Source: Adiantum capillus-veneris
Taxonomy: Eukaryota > Streptophyta > Polypodiopsida > Polypodiales > Pteridaceae
DNA: 64,000 bases
Direction of reading: 5' to 3'
NCBI GenBank assembly: GCA_014529385.2
Contig: CM043944.1
Coordinates: forward strand, 176,112,740 to 176,176,739
In this document: one piece after another, positions 11,082-21,415 of the stretch
How the letters are laid out: the number at the start of each line of letters is the position of its first letter
How positions within the stretch are numbered: the first letter of the stretch is position 1
Program-made: the position numbers and the translations under genes
Notes under the pieces: model-generated
What the model saw: the letters and a program-made list of their open reading frames with translations, nothing else
Told to the model about the DNA's origin: nothing
The model's database searches: none

Positions 11082-12140
11082 TTACTCTAATGTAGCTTTG
11101 TAATCATTAACAAGGTTCATACTACCCTTAAGCTGTATTCCTTGCATCGATCTAGCATCTTCAAAAGGATAATTTTTGAACTTAATAAGATACCGTCGGA
11201 TAATCTTACAATGTCGTAGTACCTTGTCTTCATGCCGAAGGATAGCTTCGGGTTGTAGCACCTCTTCTTGGTCTTCAACTTCGGGAGGGTCTTTCATGAT
11301 TGGTTCACCTCGTGGCTCTCCTTTGTAGGGCTTGAGTAGGCTCACATGAAAAGCATTGTGTATGAGACAATGGTTGGGCAACTTGAGTTGGTAGGCCGTC
11401 TCATTGATAGGCTTCAAGATCTGGAAAGGACCATAGTATCTTTTTTGCTAGCTTAGCAATTTTTGCATGTCATTTGTCTTAATCAAGCCTTAGGAAACTT
11501 AATTAAGACCCAATCATTTTCTTTGAACGTTAAGGCCCTTCTATGCTTGTCAGCAACTTTTTGCCTTTGTTGAGAGATGGATATAGCCTCCTTAATCTTT
11601 TGAAAAGATTCTTGTAGGTCATGGCTATACTCATCGGCAGCGAAGATCCTCCCAAGTACTTTGAGTAGCAAGGGACTTTTAGGTCTTTCCTCAATGATCT
11701 CAAAAGGTGCTTTTCCCGTAGAAGTATGTACAGTATTTGTAGGCATACTCTACAAGAGGTAAGTACTTTTTCCATTGTGAGCGTTGATCTACTTTGATAA
11801 CATAAGTCTTGAGTAGATCGAGTATCGTGAGATTGGCTATCTCACTTTGGCCATCCGTTTGTGGGTGATAGGCCAAAGAGAAATTCAATCTTGTTCCTAG
11901 ATTTTCAAACAGACCTTTCCAAAAATTACTGGTCATTCTAGGATCTCTATCTGACATGATCCATGTTGGTAATCCATGGTGTTTGAAAATCTATGATATG
12001 AAGAGAGTTTCCATTTGGTATGCCTTAATAGTCTTTTTGACACGAAAAAAGTGTCCTTGCTTGCTAAACCTGTCGACTATTGTCCATATTCCCGTATTCC
12101 CATGGATAGACTTGGTCAATCCAAAGATGAAATCCATGGA
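11082..12140 (-). pseudogene. chromovirus integrase core and chromodomain-like tail
   Basis: Minus-strand fragments in several frames read through the integrase. SMDFIFGLTKSIHG carries the first catalytic Asp region. WTIVDRFSKQGHF follows, then MSDRDPRMTSNFWKGLF with the second Asp, and AYHPQTDGQSEIANLTI with the Glu. Next come STGKAPFEI, then [13 protein letters not shown], and a chromodomain-like [16 protein letters not shown]. The integrase inserts element DNA. In this clade the chromodomain steers insertion toward modified histone tails. Frameshifts and a stop make it a relic. Confidence 0.85.
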
Positions 12141-12144
12141 TATA

Positions 12145-12250
12145 CACTACAAGAGGTACTTAATAGTAGTGACGCTCGTAGTGCAACGCTCAAACATGAA
12201 AAACCACGGCGTCGCTATGTTACTTGTAACATAGCGACGCTCATAGCGAC
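12145..12250. repeat. CACTA left terminus with subterminal inverted repeat
   Basis: Arms GCGTCGCTATGTTAC (12209-12223) and its exact complement (12226-12240) are separated by two bases. Further GACGCTC and TAGCGAC units flank them. In CACTA elements such subterminal repeats bind the element's DNA-binding protein (TNPA-type). Confidence 0.8.
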
Positions 12251-12350
12251 ACCTATAACGATGCTACCAGGGCTATAAAAAAAATCTAGAGCGTCCGAAA
12301 ACTCAGATCTCAGATATGAGTTTTTGGCGTGCGCTCAAGCAAGCAAGGTA

Positions 12351-12386
12351 ACGCGCGCTCTCCCTCTCTCTCTCTCTCTTTCTTCT

Positions 12387-12446
<60 letters not shown>

Positions 12447-12544
12447 AGAGGAAGGAGAGCCAGGTATGCTCCTTCCCTCTCCTCACTCTCATGTTCCCTT
12501 CCGCTCTTTCTCTCTGCCTCACTCACACACACACACATTGTGTT

Positions 12545-12595
<51 letters not shown>

Positions 12596-12717
12596 AAGCA
12601 TAAACAAAAAACGCACACACATATGCATAAACAAAGAATGCACACACACATTGACAGAGGAAAAGAGAGAGAGAGTATGCATAAACCAAAAACGCGCACA
12701 CACATTGAGAGAGGAAA

Positions 12718-12778
<61 letters not shown>
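12351..12778. repeat. cluster of microsatellites: (CT)n, (CA)n, (GA)n
   Basis: Tracts are CT at 12358-12380, CA at 12387-12442, GA at 12548-12593 and GA at 12721-12778. Between them are repeated short pieces (CACACACATT, GCATAAAC, AAAACGC). All long open frames here are low-complexity artefacts. Confidence 0.97.
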
Positions 12779-12781
<3 letters not shown>

Positions 12782-13507
12782 AGAGAGTCTTAACATCGTA
12801 GGAAACTATCCCAAGAGACCTTAAAGATCTAGTTCGACAGGAGTTGAACTCAAGACCTGTTATTCATGAGGGAAATGGCATAACAAATCTATCACACTTC
12901 GGTGATAGAAAAGTTATACCATTTTTCTCGTTTTTTTATTGGCATGCACACACACCCACACACACACACCCAAGAAGAAGAGAGTTTAATTTAACGTCGT
13001 AGGAAACTAATTAAAGAGACCTAAAGATCTATCCGACGAGGAGTTGAACTCAAGACCTGTTATTCAAGAGGAAAATGGCATAACAAATCTACCACACTTG
13101 GGTGATAGAAAGGTTATACCATTTTTCTCTTTTTATTGGCACACACACACAAGAAGAAGAGAGTTTTAATGTCGTAGGAAACTATCCCAAAAGACGTTAA
13201 AGATTAGGTTAGATGTAGACTTACATTAAATTAGATTTAGGTTTATTTAAGTTAAATTAGATTAGATTTAGGTTTATTTTTAGTTAGATTTACGTTTGAT
13301 TAGATTTAGGTTTATTTATGTTAGATTTAGATTTACGTTATATTAGATTAGATTTAGGTTTATTAATTTTGGTTTATTTACGTTAGATTTAGATTTACAT
13401 TATATTGCATTAGATTTACCTTTATTTACGTTATTTACCTGTTATTGAAGAGGGAATTGGCATAACCAATCTACCACACTTGGGTGATAGAAAGGTTATA
13501 CCATTTT
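12778..13507 (-). repeat. tRNA-derived SINE-like repeats, three copies in tandem
   Basis: Units at 12778-12927 and 12973-13127 are about 75-80% alike. A third is split into 13152-13200 and 13439-13507. On the minus strand each has an A-box-like TATCACCCAAGTGTGGTAGA. About 40 bases later comes a B-box-like GAGTTCAACTCC. This is the spacing and wording of a pol III tRNA-type promoter. A tRNA-unrelated tail ending TCTCTTCTTCTTG(TG)n follows. A CA/TG repeat lies at each junction. A complete cloverleaf cannot be drawn, so these are not tRNA genes. Confidence 0.55.
13200..13436. repeat. AT-rich minisatellite of TTAGATTTAGGTTTATTTA units
   Basis: A degenerate repeat of TTAGATTTAGGTTTA-like units fills about 235 bases and splits the third SINE-like copy. 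TTTAGG recurs, but the unit is not the plant telomere repeat TTTAGGG, so it is a local expansion and not an interstitial telomere. Confidence 0.75.
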
Positions 13508-13514
13508 CTTCTTC

Positions 13515-14107
13515 CTATCGTGTAAGATAAGGTTAGATTTAGATTTTCGTGTAGACGCAACTCAGAGAGCCGCCGACGCTTGTCAGAAATGGCGAGAAAA
13601 TTTCCTGCGCTCACAACCTCGACAGTCCATGCGGACCAGCAATTCCACCTGCATGTTCGACTACTGCTACCATACAATAAGCCGTCATGATCAGCTAATG
13701 GAAGAGCAAATTGAGCCTACACAAAAATTAGTGATGCAAGATGACAATTCCAAGGGTCACACACACACACCACATCCCGTCAAATCTAGAGTAAGAATTA
13801 AGTGCCTTGAGTAGACATCAGCTACATTGCAAGAATGGCATACCTGCATGCTACAAACAAAAATCTACTGTGAAAAGATGTTAAGATGCTGTGAAATGCT
13901 ACAGCTAGAGAAGAGCCAAAGGGGTTTTGTCCACTACATGCAGTATCATGTAGACGTGGGTGTGTAGATTTCTTGTACTCATAAATATAGGCATTGACCA
14001 ATAAAGACGAGATTATAACCCGGTGGTTCTGATATCCGTGCACCTCTAGACCGAGGTGTGCAGGGATTGGACATGACTAGAGAATGTGAGGTAGTTTACA
14101 GTGTGAA

Positions 14108-14168
<61 letters not shown>

Positions 14169-14230
14169 GACAAAGAATGCCAATAGAAGATTAAATTTGT
14201 TGTCCAGGTTATAAGATTTTTACCCTCATT
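13515..14230. other. CACTA interior without recognisable gene; (GA)n tract
   Basis: Only short frames are present. A (GA)n microsatellite of about 57 bases lies at 14109-14165, 65 bases before the transposase fragment. Confidence 0.7.
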
Positions 14231-15010
14231 ATGAGTAGTGACGAGGATGTGGGGCCGTCCAACCAAAACACCTATCTCTCAACGTGGATCTTATGTCCTT
14301 GTAATCATTGCAAGCATGCTGTGCGACGGACAAGACGCATTTCTTTACAGCATGTTCGCGAATTCGGCGAGTTCGATCCATCTATTATAGATCAAGTTGT
14401 TGCCAATTATAACTCATCGGACTCTGACGCTGGTCAATAGGTAGCAATCTTGCAACCCAATAGACGTGTTCGTAGGCGCTTTGGTCAAGCAGCATATGTG
14501 AGGCCACAAGATGTAGCCTCTGACAGCTCAAGGGATGATCATGCAAACCACATTCCCAATGAGGCAATGTTTGAGCCCAAGATTGATGAAATGATCGAGA
14601 CGATCATGGATTCAGAAAGTCTTATCTATAATAATATGAAAAGTGATGAAAGAGCACATACTACCAGCTGATAATGTGATGCCAGATTCCCGAGAGGAAG
14701 CAAGAAATATTTTGCCAAACTTGGGGATGGATTATAATTCAATCCACGCTTGTCCTAATGACTGCATTCTTTTCAGAGAGGAATACATAGACATGGAGAA
14801 GTGTCTGAAATGTGATTCCGAAAGATATCGAGTAGAGGATTTTTTGTCGACTTGTTCGACGTGCAATGGTTCAAGATAATCATGGAGGGTCGCAACGCTA
14901 CTGTGCGTAGAGGAGAGTCTTGTTTTCTTGAGGTGGATTCAACTAAGCAAAGGACTGACCTAAGAGACACTTTCGTACTACCCGAGCATTGTGAACAAGT
15001 ATGTAAATAG
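14231..15010 (+). pseudogene. CACTA transposase N-terminal fragment (Transpos_assoc + TNP2-like start)
   Basis: The frame from 14231 has WILCPCNHCKHAVRRTRR, the Cys-rich head of plant CACTA transposases (Transpos_assoc type). It reads on through one in-frame TAG (14438-14440), then shifts near 14640. The next frame has LPNLGMDYNSIHACPNDCIL and EEYIDMEKCLKC, the well-known start of the TNP2/Transposase_21 region. A 40-residue remnant (MEGRNATVRRGE...) follows. The catalytic part is missing, so the element cannot encode its own transposase. Confidence 0.85.
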
Positions 15011-15141
15011 TTAACATCCCATTTTAGAATTTATGTGCTTGGAAGCTCTCATGTAAGTTATGTGGCTCTAGCAAGTGATATTTCATCCTACAAAGTCTGC
15101 ATCAAACTAGTGGTACGTCATAGAGGTAGCCCCTTGTAGTG

Positions 15142-15580
15142 CACGGACGTATGAAGGCTACCATGTGCCAATCACAGCAGCATCAATGGAGGAGATCGGA
15201 GAAGATGCTCAGTCAGAAGCCGTGGAGGTGGTGCCATCAAGCTGCTACTCTCTATGGGGTGCATGCAGAGGATCTACAAAATGAAACAGAGGACATCTGT
15301 TTAAACGGAGATCTCTATATAGATATAGGAAGTTATGCTAAGCTATTGAAGGATGAGAGAGAGATCTCTTAAAGCCATAAATATTGTATTTGAACAATTT
15401 TGCTCCGTTTTGTAAATTCATAGTTATGCACTTGCATGTTCCATCACTCAAGTTGAATAAAAGAAGAACGCTTTCTGTTTGCTACTAGCCTTTGAACATT
15501 CCAAAGCTACAAGCACCTTCAAGTTCTTGTACGATTCTCCTTTTTGAACAATTTTGCTCCGTTTTGTAAAAACTCTGGCT
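15142..15580. other. unidentified DNA with a 27-bp direct repeat
   Basis: No gene is recognised. The same 27 bases, starting TTGAACAATTTTGCTCC, occur at 15390-15416 and 15544-15570. They may flank a small insertion or be a local duplication. A frame at 15150-15280 (EGYHVPITAASMEEIGED) resembles no family I know. Confidence 0.6.
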
Positions 15581-15589
15581 CTCTAAGTA

Positions 15590-15813
15590 CCTTCCATGTT
15601 GTATAACGCTCTTTTGATTTTGCGCTCACATCTTGGACAATCCATGGCCACATGGAGCTCCACCACCTGGTTTTTTGACTGCAAGATTTGATTGTGTGCG
15701 CTCTCTCTCTCGAATTGATGAATTGACAAGCGCGAAATCACCTTCTTGCATTCATCATCCAAGATGATGCTGCCGTTGAAGTCGACGGAGTAAGGCAAGA
15801 GCATCCTTGCCAA
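15590..15813 (-). pseudogene. heavy-metal-associated (HMA) domain exon, HIPP-like fragment
   Basis: Residues about 50-75 of the minus-strand frame read VVELHVAMDCPRCERKIKRA, then LYNMEG. This is the first half of a plant HMA domain with its metal-binding CxxC (CPRC). It ends exactly at an AAG|GTACTT splice donor, the place where many plant HIPP genes have an intron after the LxxxxG turn. Such proteins bind metal ions and are often membrane-anchored by isoprenylation. The second half of the domain and the CaaX end are not found nearby, so this is a stranded or captured exon. The 49 upstream residues are unassigned. Confidence 0.65.
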
Positions 15814-15814
15814 A

Positions 15815-16525
15815 GATGTGAGTGACTACATCTTTGAGTGCATTTGTTGCAAGTTTGGTATGCCTTTGGAAGTCCTATATCATAGAGGGCCTAGGTTCAA
15901 GCAGATCTAGTAGGAAAATTAATGGACAACTTGAAGATTAAGCGTAGGCACTCTACTCCTTATTACCCTCAATATAATGGGCTAGTTCGAAAGGTGAACA
16001 ACCTTATTTGTAAAATTATCACTAAGAAAGTGCATATACACCCAAAGGCCTAGGATAAACACTTAGATGCAGCACTCTGGGCTTATATGACATCCTTCAA
16101 GACCTCATGAAGCTCTTCTTCCCATAGGAGTAGAGCTAACAAGTCTGTGAGTTCTAAAGGCCTATCATGAGAATGACCAAAAGAAGAAGGTGGAGCAACA
16201 AATCATTAACTTGGAGTGTCTAGAACTAAATAGAGAATCATCAATTCAACATTATACTACACAAGAAAAAAAGCGATGAAGGAAGCTCAACAACCAACTG
16301 ATAAAGAAGGACATCAAGGAAGGTTCTCTTGTACTAGAATATGACAACCAGTTCGATCATTCAAAGGATGGTAAGTTTTTTCTATAATGGAAAGGACCGT
16401 TTGTGGTGGTACAGAAGTTTGAAAATGGCAGTTATAGGCTAGGAGACCTAAAAAATGGGAAGTTGCATCACACCCCAAAAAATGGATGGCGATTTAAACC
16501 CTATAATTGCAGACTAGATCCATAG
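15815..16525 (+). pseudogene. gypsy integrase C-terminal half (decayed)
   Basis: The plus strand reads, in shifting frames, IFECICCKFGMPLEVL, RHSTPYYPQYNGL, KAYHENDQKKKVEQQIINLE, KKDIKEGSLVLEYDNQFDHS, KGPFVVVQKFENGSYRL and GWRFKPYNC. This is the integrase core followed by the GPFVV...YRL module near the C-terminus of gypsy Pol. A PPT-like AAGGGGAGGGATAAA at about 16615-16629 follows, so an LTR should begin at TGATGCACG, about 16630. Confidence 0.75.
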
Positions 16526-18109
16526 ATTGAGTAGTTTGATGACACTTGTCTATGCTTAGTTTAATAGCCAATCAGGCCGGGACACGAGCTAGAGACATGA
16601 ATGTCTCCAGCCATAAGGGGAGGGATAAATGATGCACGTTTTTCATCCCCCCCCCTCCCCAAAAAAAAAACCATGTTTTGTACATAGCTAAGAGAGAAAA
16701 AATGGAAAAAAATAAAGGAAAATTTAAAAAAATTTGATATTGCATTTTTCAGATATGCTACACCATGCCAGATGCCAAAGAGGAAGATTGTAACTACTCG
16801 GGAGTGGAAGTGCTTGACAATGTTGTCGTCAAGATGAAGGCCAGATACAGTCAATTGAGAAGAATGGAGAGGACTCTTGACCATGACTAGAGAGGACTGA
16901 GTTGGGTGGATCTAACCACAGTAGACACTTGTGTTTGCATCCTTAAAGAACGTGGTGCAATTCAAGAATCTCTCCTAGCAAGATCGTCAACATTTTCACG
17001 ATGTGTGGTGCTATTAGAGGTGCCAATATGGGCATTAGAATTCATGATGGTATTGTTGGGTTCAGGTGACAACTGATGAGCAGGAAATACATTAATACCA
17101 AGTGTAGTGCACTCAGCATGGGAAGCTTGGCAAGCTCAAGAGAGCTGCCAATGGACTGGGAGAGGGTTTCAGAGTCTTTAACCCTCGGTCATTGGAACTA
17201 ATCCCAAGAGGACGAGGGCTAATATGATGCATTTTTTTTTAGAAATAAATAAAGCAACAAGAGTGAATCTTGTGTCCTAGAAGATTTTTGTTTCACTCTA
17301 GGCTTGATTAAGGTTTGTATAAACTCAAAAACAAATACAAGAAGTCATAGCAGTGGGTGGTTGATGCGATAGGAGACACTACCTAGTCATGACTCGATTT
17401 TGCTACATGTATGAGCTTCACATGGGAAAGAGTTCCATGCATTGGTGACATCCATGGTAAGGGTAACGGGAGTTAGTTTCACTTATGGAAAGAGTGAAAC
17501 TTGGAAGGTCAAGTGGCATGATCCACCATCCCATTATTTTCTATTTTGAAATTTCCTTGTGTACATATACGACGCTTGGTGACATCATGGGCCCTTGAGG
17601 CATCTTGAGGTATCAAGCCCCATATGGTGCATATGGAGGATTCCAAAGCAAGGTGCATGTGATGAGGGCCACCTTCCCCTTTGGCTCATAAAGAAAACAG
17701 GAAAAGCCAAATCAATTTTCAAGTTTTTTTTCCAATTTTTGAGGGAAATAGGCCACCCTATCAAAACCTAGACCATCCTTGGCCCCATCCACAACATCTC
17801 CTTGTCCTCCTATCATCACAGTTCATGGAGAACCATTTGGGGCCCATTTTGGAGTCATATGGGTTGAAAACTAGCTTGTTTTTTGGCCCCCTCTTACCCA
17901 CCATAACTATTTTTAGAAAAGCTCTTAGGAAATAAGGAGCCTTACTAATCTCCAATTACCCATCCAAAAGAGTCAATATATTTCCTTTCAATCAACCTTG
18001 AAATATCCAAAAATATGACCTCCTCACCCTGCATACTTCCCTTTTACACATGCACACATAACTAACTACTCCTCTCCACTCTTTACTCCTCTTATTGATG
18101 ACCACTAGT

Positions 18110-18494
18110 GTGGCTAGGAGGGTCAATTTCTTCCAATTTCTCCAAGGATAAAGATCAGATCCATCAACAAGTAAAGAGGTAAAAAGATGACCAATTAAAG
18201 TGGCAAGGAAAGCTTCTAGGAGAAATCAATGAGGTCAAGGTGGTGGTTCCCAAGCATCTTCATTTGTCTACCTTATTAGACTCTTTAATTGTAATCCTCC
18301 CTAATTGTGGCTAGGAGGGTCAATTTCTCCAAGGATAAAGATCAGCTCCATCAAGTAAAGATGTAAAAAGATGACCAAATCAAGTGGCAAGGGTATTTAT
18401 AGGAGAAATCAATGAGGTCAAGGTGGTGGTTCCCAAGCATCTTCATTTGTCTACCTTATTAGACTCTCTAATTGTAATCCTCGCTAATTGTAAT
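18110..18494. repeat. tandem duplication, about 197-bp unit
   Basis: 18110-18306 and 18307-18494 begin with the same GTGGCTAGGAGGGTCAATTTC and share AGGTCAAGGTGGTGGTTCCC and the rest, with short indels. Confidence 0.9.
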
Positions 18495-18820
18495 CATGTG
18501 TATAAGGCTACAGAAAGAGCCTCAAGATCAGCCCATGGGGTATGTAATTCACTTGACTTCCACCCTTTGGTAGCATGTCATAGCTATGCACTTAGTTCAA
18601 TCATAGGCCTTCACTCTCATTAGTCTTGTAGGCATGTTTTGCTACTTGTTTCTTGCAAGATTTATTTCAAAATGGTGTGTTTCTTTCCTTACAATACAAG
18701 GTTCCATTCGTTGTAGTGTGCATGCTCTCACCCTCTTCAACTTGAACTCTTTTTCTTTCAATTCCACCTCTCTACACTCTCCTCTCCTCTTCCATTCATT
18801 TATTAAACATGCACACACAC

Positions 18821-18989
18821 ACTCCACTATCTCCTACAAAACACAAGAGGAGATAGTCACAAGATGTGTTGAGTAGGCACCCTTCCTCAGACCTCTCATT
18901 TCCCCACTCCACTATCTCCTACAAAGACACAAGAGGAGATAGTCACAAGATGTGTTGAGTAGGCACCCTTCCTCAGACCTCTCATTTCC
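18821..18989. repeat. tandem duplication, 85-bp unit
   Basis: 18821-18905 and 18906-18989 are almost identical, beginning ACTCCACTATCTCCTAC and ending CAGACCTCTCATTTCC. The near-identity means a recent event. Confidence 0.92.
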
Positions 18990-19499
18990 CATCATTTTCT
19001 AGTGCAGTTTAGATGTTCACCCTCCATCTAGTACACAAAGAGGTTTGCACCGTGAGGCTGCGAGTCAAGCATAGTGTAGAGGCCACTGTGCTTGAAGATT
19101 GCTCCGGAAAATTATATAAAATATACATATATAAGGGTGTTTTAAATTGAAAAGGTGAAAATTTTGGTACCTAAAGGGCCTTTTTATTAAGGAAAGTGGA
19201 ACATAAGGGATATATACATCAAAAAATGTAGAATAGAGGGTTTTATAAATACCTCTTGAATGCATGTGCTATACAAGATCTCTGTATAGTGAAACCCCCA
19301 AGCATGCATTCAAGTAGATTTTGCATGCTTTTCAAATAATATCCTTGCATTCAACTTGAAGATTTCCCTCTCTCTCCCTTTCCCACATTTGAAAACCAAT
19401 AAAATTACCTTCTTTTAGGGGATATTGGTTGTACCACCAAAAGGTGCAAAAAGTGGTACCACCTATATATGCTTTGAACATATATGTGGGCCTATGGTG

Positions 19500-20095
19500 C
19501 ATAAGTTTCTAGAGGGCACGATATTTCTTAATGTCCATAGATGATGATACTAGAAAGGTGTGGGTCTACCTCTTAAGGAGAAAAGATGAAGTCTTTGATA
19601 AGAATCTTAAAGCTTTTCACACTAACAACGGGGGAGGATGTGTCTCCATAGAGTTCAAGGATTTATGTAGCAAACAAAGCATTAGGTAGTAGTATGCACC
19701 ATACACACTTGGTCAAAATGGTATAGTAGAGTATGGGAAGAACCATATAGAAGAGAGTCATAGCAATGTTATCTATGGAAAACTTACCCACAAAGATTGG
19801 GGAGAGGTTATTCTTACAACATTTTACATTATTAATAGATTTCCTAGTATGCCATTGAATTACAAGATTCCAGAGGAAATGTGGACTATCAAGAAGCCAA
19901 ATTATGACAAACTTTGTGTATTTGGGTGTGAGACATTGATCTACGCAAAAAGCTAGACCCCAAATCACACAAATGCACCTTCATTGGTTATGGTGTTGAT
20001 GGAGAAATGGGGTACCATATTTGGAATTTGGAATCTCAACAAGTAATTTGGAGCTTGCAAGTTATCTTCAATGAATCAAAGAGGTGGACTATCAA
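19500..20095 (+). pseudogene. copia integrase fragment truncated by an LTR
   Basis: The plus strand reads DDDTRKVWVYLLRRKDEVF, then TNNGGGCVSIEFKDLC (the second catalytic region, normally TDNGGEY), LGQNGIVEYGKNH (normally QNGVAERxN), DWGEVILTTFYIINRFPS and PNYDKLCVFGCE, the order of a copia integrase. Key residues are altered and frames shift. The coding similarity stops at 20095, exactly where the chromovirus LTR copy begins with TGTAATGG, so that LTR or its element entered this copia relic. Confidence 0.8.
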
Positions 20096-21195
20096 TGTAA
20101 TGGAAATGGCCTATGAACTTTGAGAATAGCGGAAGGAGAATTAAAGAGAGCATTTTTGTGAGACTAATTTGAGAACATAGAGGGTGAACTTAATTGATGG
20201 TAGCAGCCTAATCATTGTACTTAATTAACTTGTCATGAATAATAATTATGCAAGAGAGAGAGTTTAAACAACTTGACAACAATTGAGGACCAGATTTATG
20301 TGGAGCCGGTCCCCCCTCCAATAGGAATTTGTATTATAGATTCTCCCATCAAGAGAGACTTGGTATGATACAATCTTTGTGTTCCTTGTGACCTAGGTGA
20401 TGCAATGAAGATGGAAAGCTTCATGCATCACTAGCATAACATAGAGTTTGTAAAAAGAATTAACTATCCCAAGCCTCAGTTCCAAGGCCTCAAACACCTT
20501 CAAAGGTGGAGAGAGCTAGCAAAGAATGAGGGTAGGTAAGAGGAAGAGGAAGAGGAAACATTCATAGGAGAAAGAAATAGTTCCTCGCTTATCATCACTC
20601 TTCTTGCTAGTATACATAACAGCATATTAATGAAGATGGAGAACATGGCAAGCTTAAGCATTGAAGCATGGCTCTTGGTTGGATTTGCATTCCATAGCCA
20701 AGAGTGTTGGTGTAGGCTCTCAATTTCTCTACTAGCTTGAAGAAGGAGATGGATCTCTTGAACTTTGCACATTACCCAATGAGAGTCTGTGAGAGTGTGT
20801 GTGGGAGAGTATACCCCCCAAGCTAGCCCCCTTCTTGCTTTGGTAGACCCCATCTTCTAGCTCAAAATGGAAGCTCATTGGACCCCTGCAAGCGTGGCCA
20901 ATCACATATAAAATGCATATCAAGCAACAAGGATAGCCTTGGTACAAGTGTCCCCCTTTGAGAGAGAGGACTTGATAAATGAAAAAAAAATTAATTAAAT
21001 TAACTAAATTCTCATTGGACCTCTCTAGGGATCAACCAATAAGCTTTGGACACTCCTTAAGGACAACCTAGCTAGGGGCTTGACATGTGTCCTACTTGCC
21101 TCTTGTGAAAGGGGTGCCCTTTGGGGGGGGAGGGTGAAGGAGTACGAGCGGAAGTGCGACGCGAGAGAGAGTGCAAGAAGAAGAGCACGATGATA

Positions 21196-21323
21196 TGGTG
21201 AACTCGCTCTACTGTAATGTGTAGAGCATAGTGAGTTCTTATTAGGTTTTTACAAAAGAATATGTGTACATACCTGGCGGCCCGCCCACTTACCTGGGCG
21301 ACCACATTGGGCTTTATACCCCA
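21196..21323 (-). repeat. 3' LTR of the copia element
   Basis: 128 bases, identical to 26422-26549 except for two transitions. A purine-rich AAGTGGGAGGTTGC on the minus strand (21337 down to 21324) precedes it and serves as PPT. Confidence 0.93.
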
Positions 21324-21415
21324 GCAACCTCCCACTTAAAGTCCAATGTGGTACTTTAAGTGTGAGAGAAGCTATTATACAAGCTAATATACAAGAGATG
21401 TAGAGAAGTGATGTA

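Larger units (their letters stand above)
9142..12144 (-). mobile_element. Ty3/gypsy chromovirus, 3' half: integrase, chromodomain, 3' LTR
   Basis: On the minus strand integrase (12140 down), a chromodomain-like tail, a noncoding spacer with the GTCGAGGACGAC motif, a PPT and an LTR follow in the order of a chromovirus 3' end. The integrase stops abruptly at 12144, where a CACTA terminus (CACTACAAG) begins. The missing 5' part is not found beyond the CACTA element. A second, rearranged copy of the LTR and 3' spacer occupies 20096-27413. Confidence 0.85.
12145..15141 (+). mobile_element. CACTA (En/Spm-like) DNA transposon, defective
   Basis: The left end reads CACTACAAGAGGTACT and the right end, reverse-complemented, reads CACTACAAGGGGCTACC, as CACTA terminal inverted repeats do. 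Subterminal GCGACGCT-type repeats lie inside the left end. A plus-strand transposase fragment with CACTA hallmarks is at 14231-15010. Most of the interior is microsatellite and SINE-like DNA. The three bases outside the ends (ATA and CAC) do not match, so a target duplication is not supported, and the right terminus is the less certain one. The left end lies in the chromovirus integrase. Confidence 0.75.
16526..19410. other. LTR-like noncoding region of gypsy relic(s)
   Basis: Two similar junctions, GGGAGGGATAAA|TGATGCA at 16630 and GACGAGGGCTAATA|TGATGCA at about 17225, each look like a PPT followed by an LTR start. The DNA after them is noncoding and rich in local duplications. The far LTR end could not be fixed, and no paired LTR was found in the window. 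No gene is supported here. Confidence 0.45.

Noticed and set aside
12324-12824. Open frames of 150-166 codons in all phases
   Set aside because: They translate (CA)n, (CT)n and (GA)n microsatellites. Low-complexity dipeptide repeats have no stop codons by chance.
12860-12930. tRNA gene on the minus strand
   Set aside because: A-box and B-box-like motifs exist, but no acceptor stem or anticodon arm can be drawn. The repeats are SINE-like.
13200-13436. Interstitial telomere repeat
   Set aside because: TTTAGG occurs within longer AT-rich units, but the plant telomere unit TTTAGGG is not repeated.
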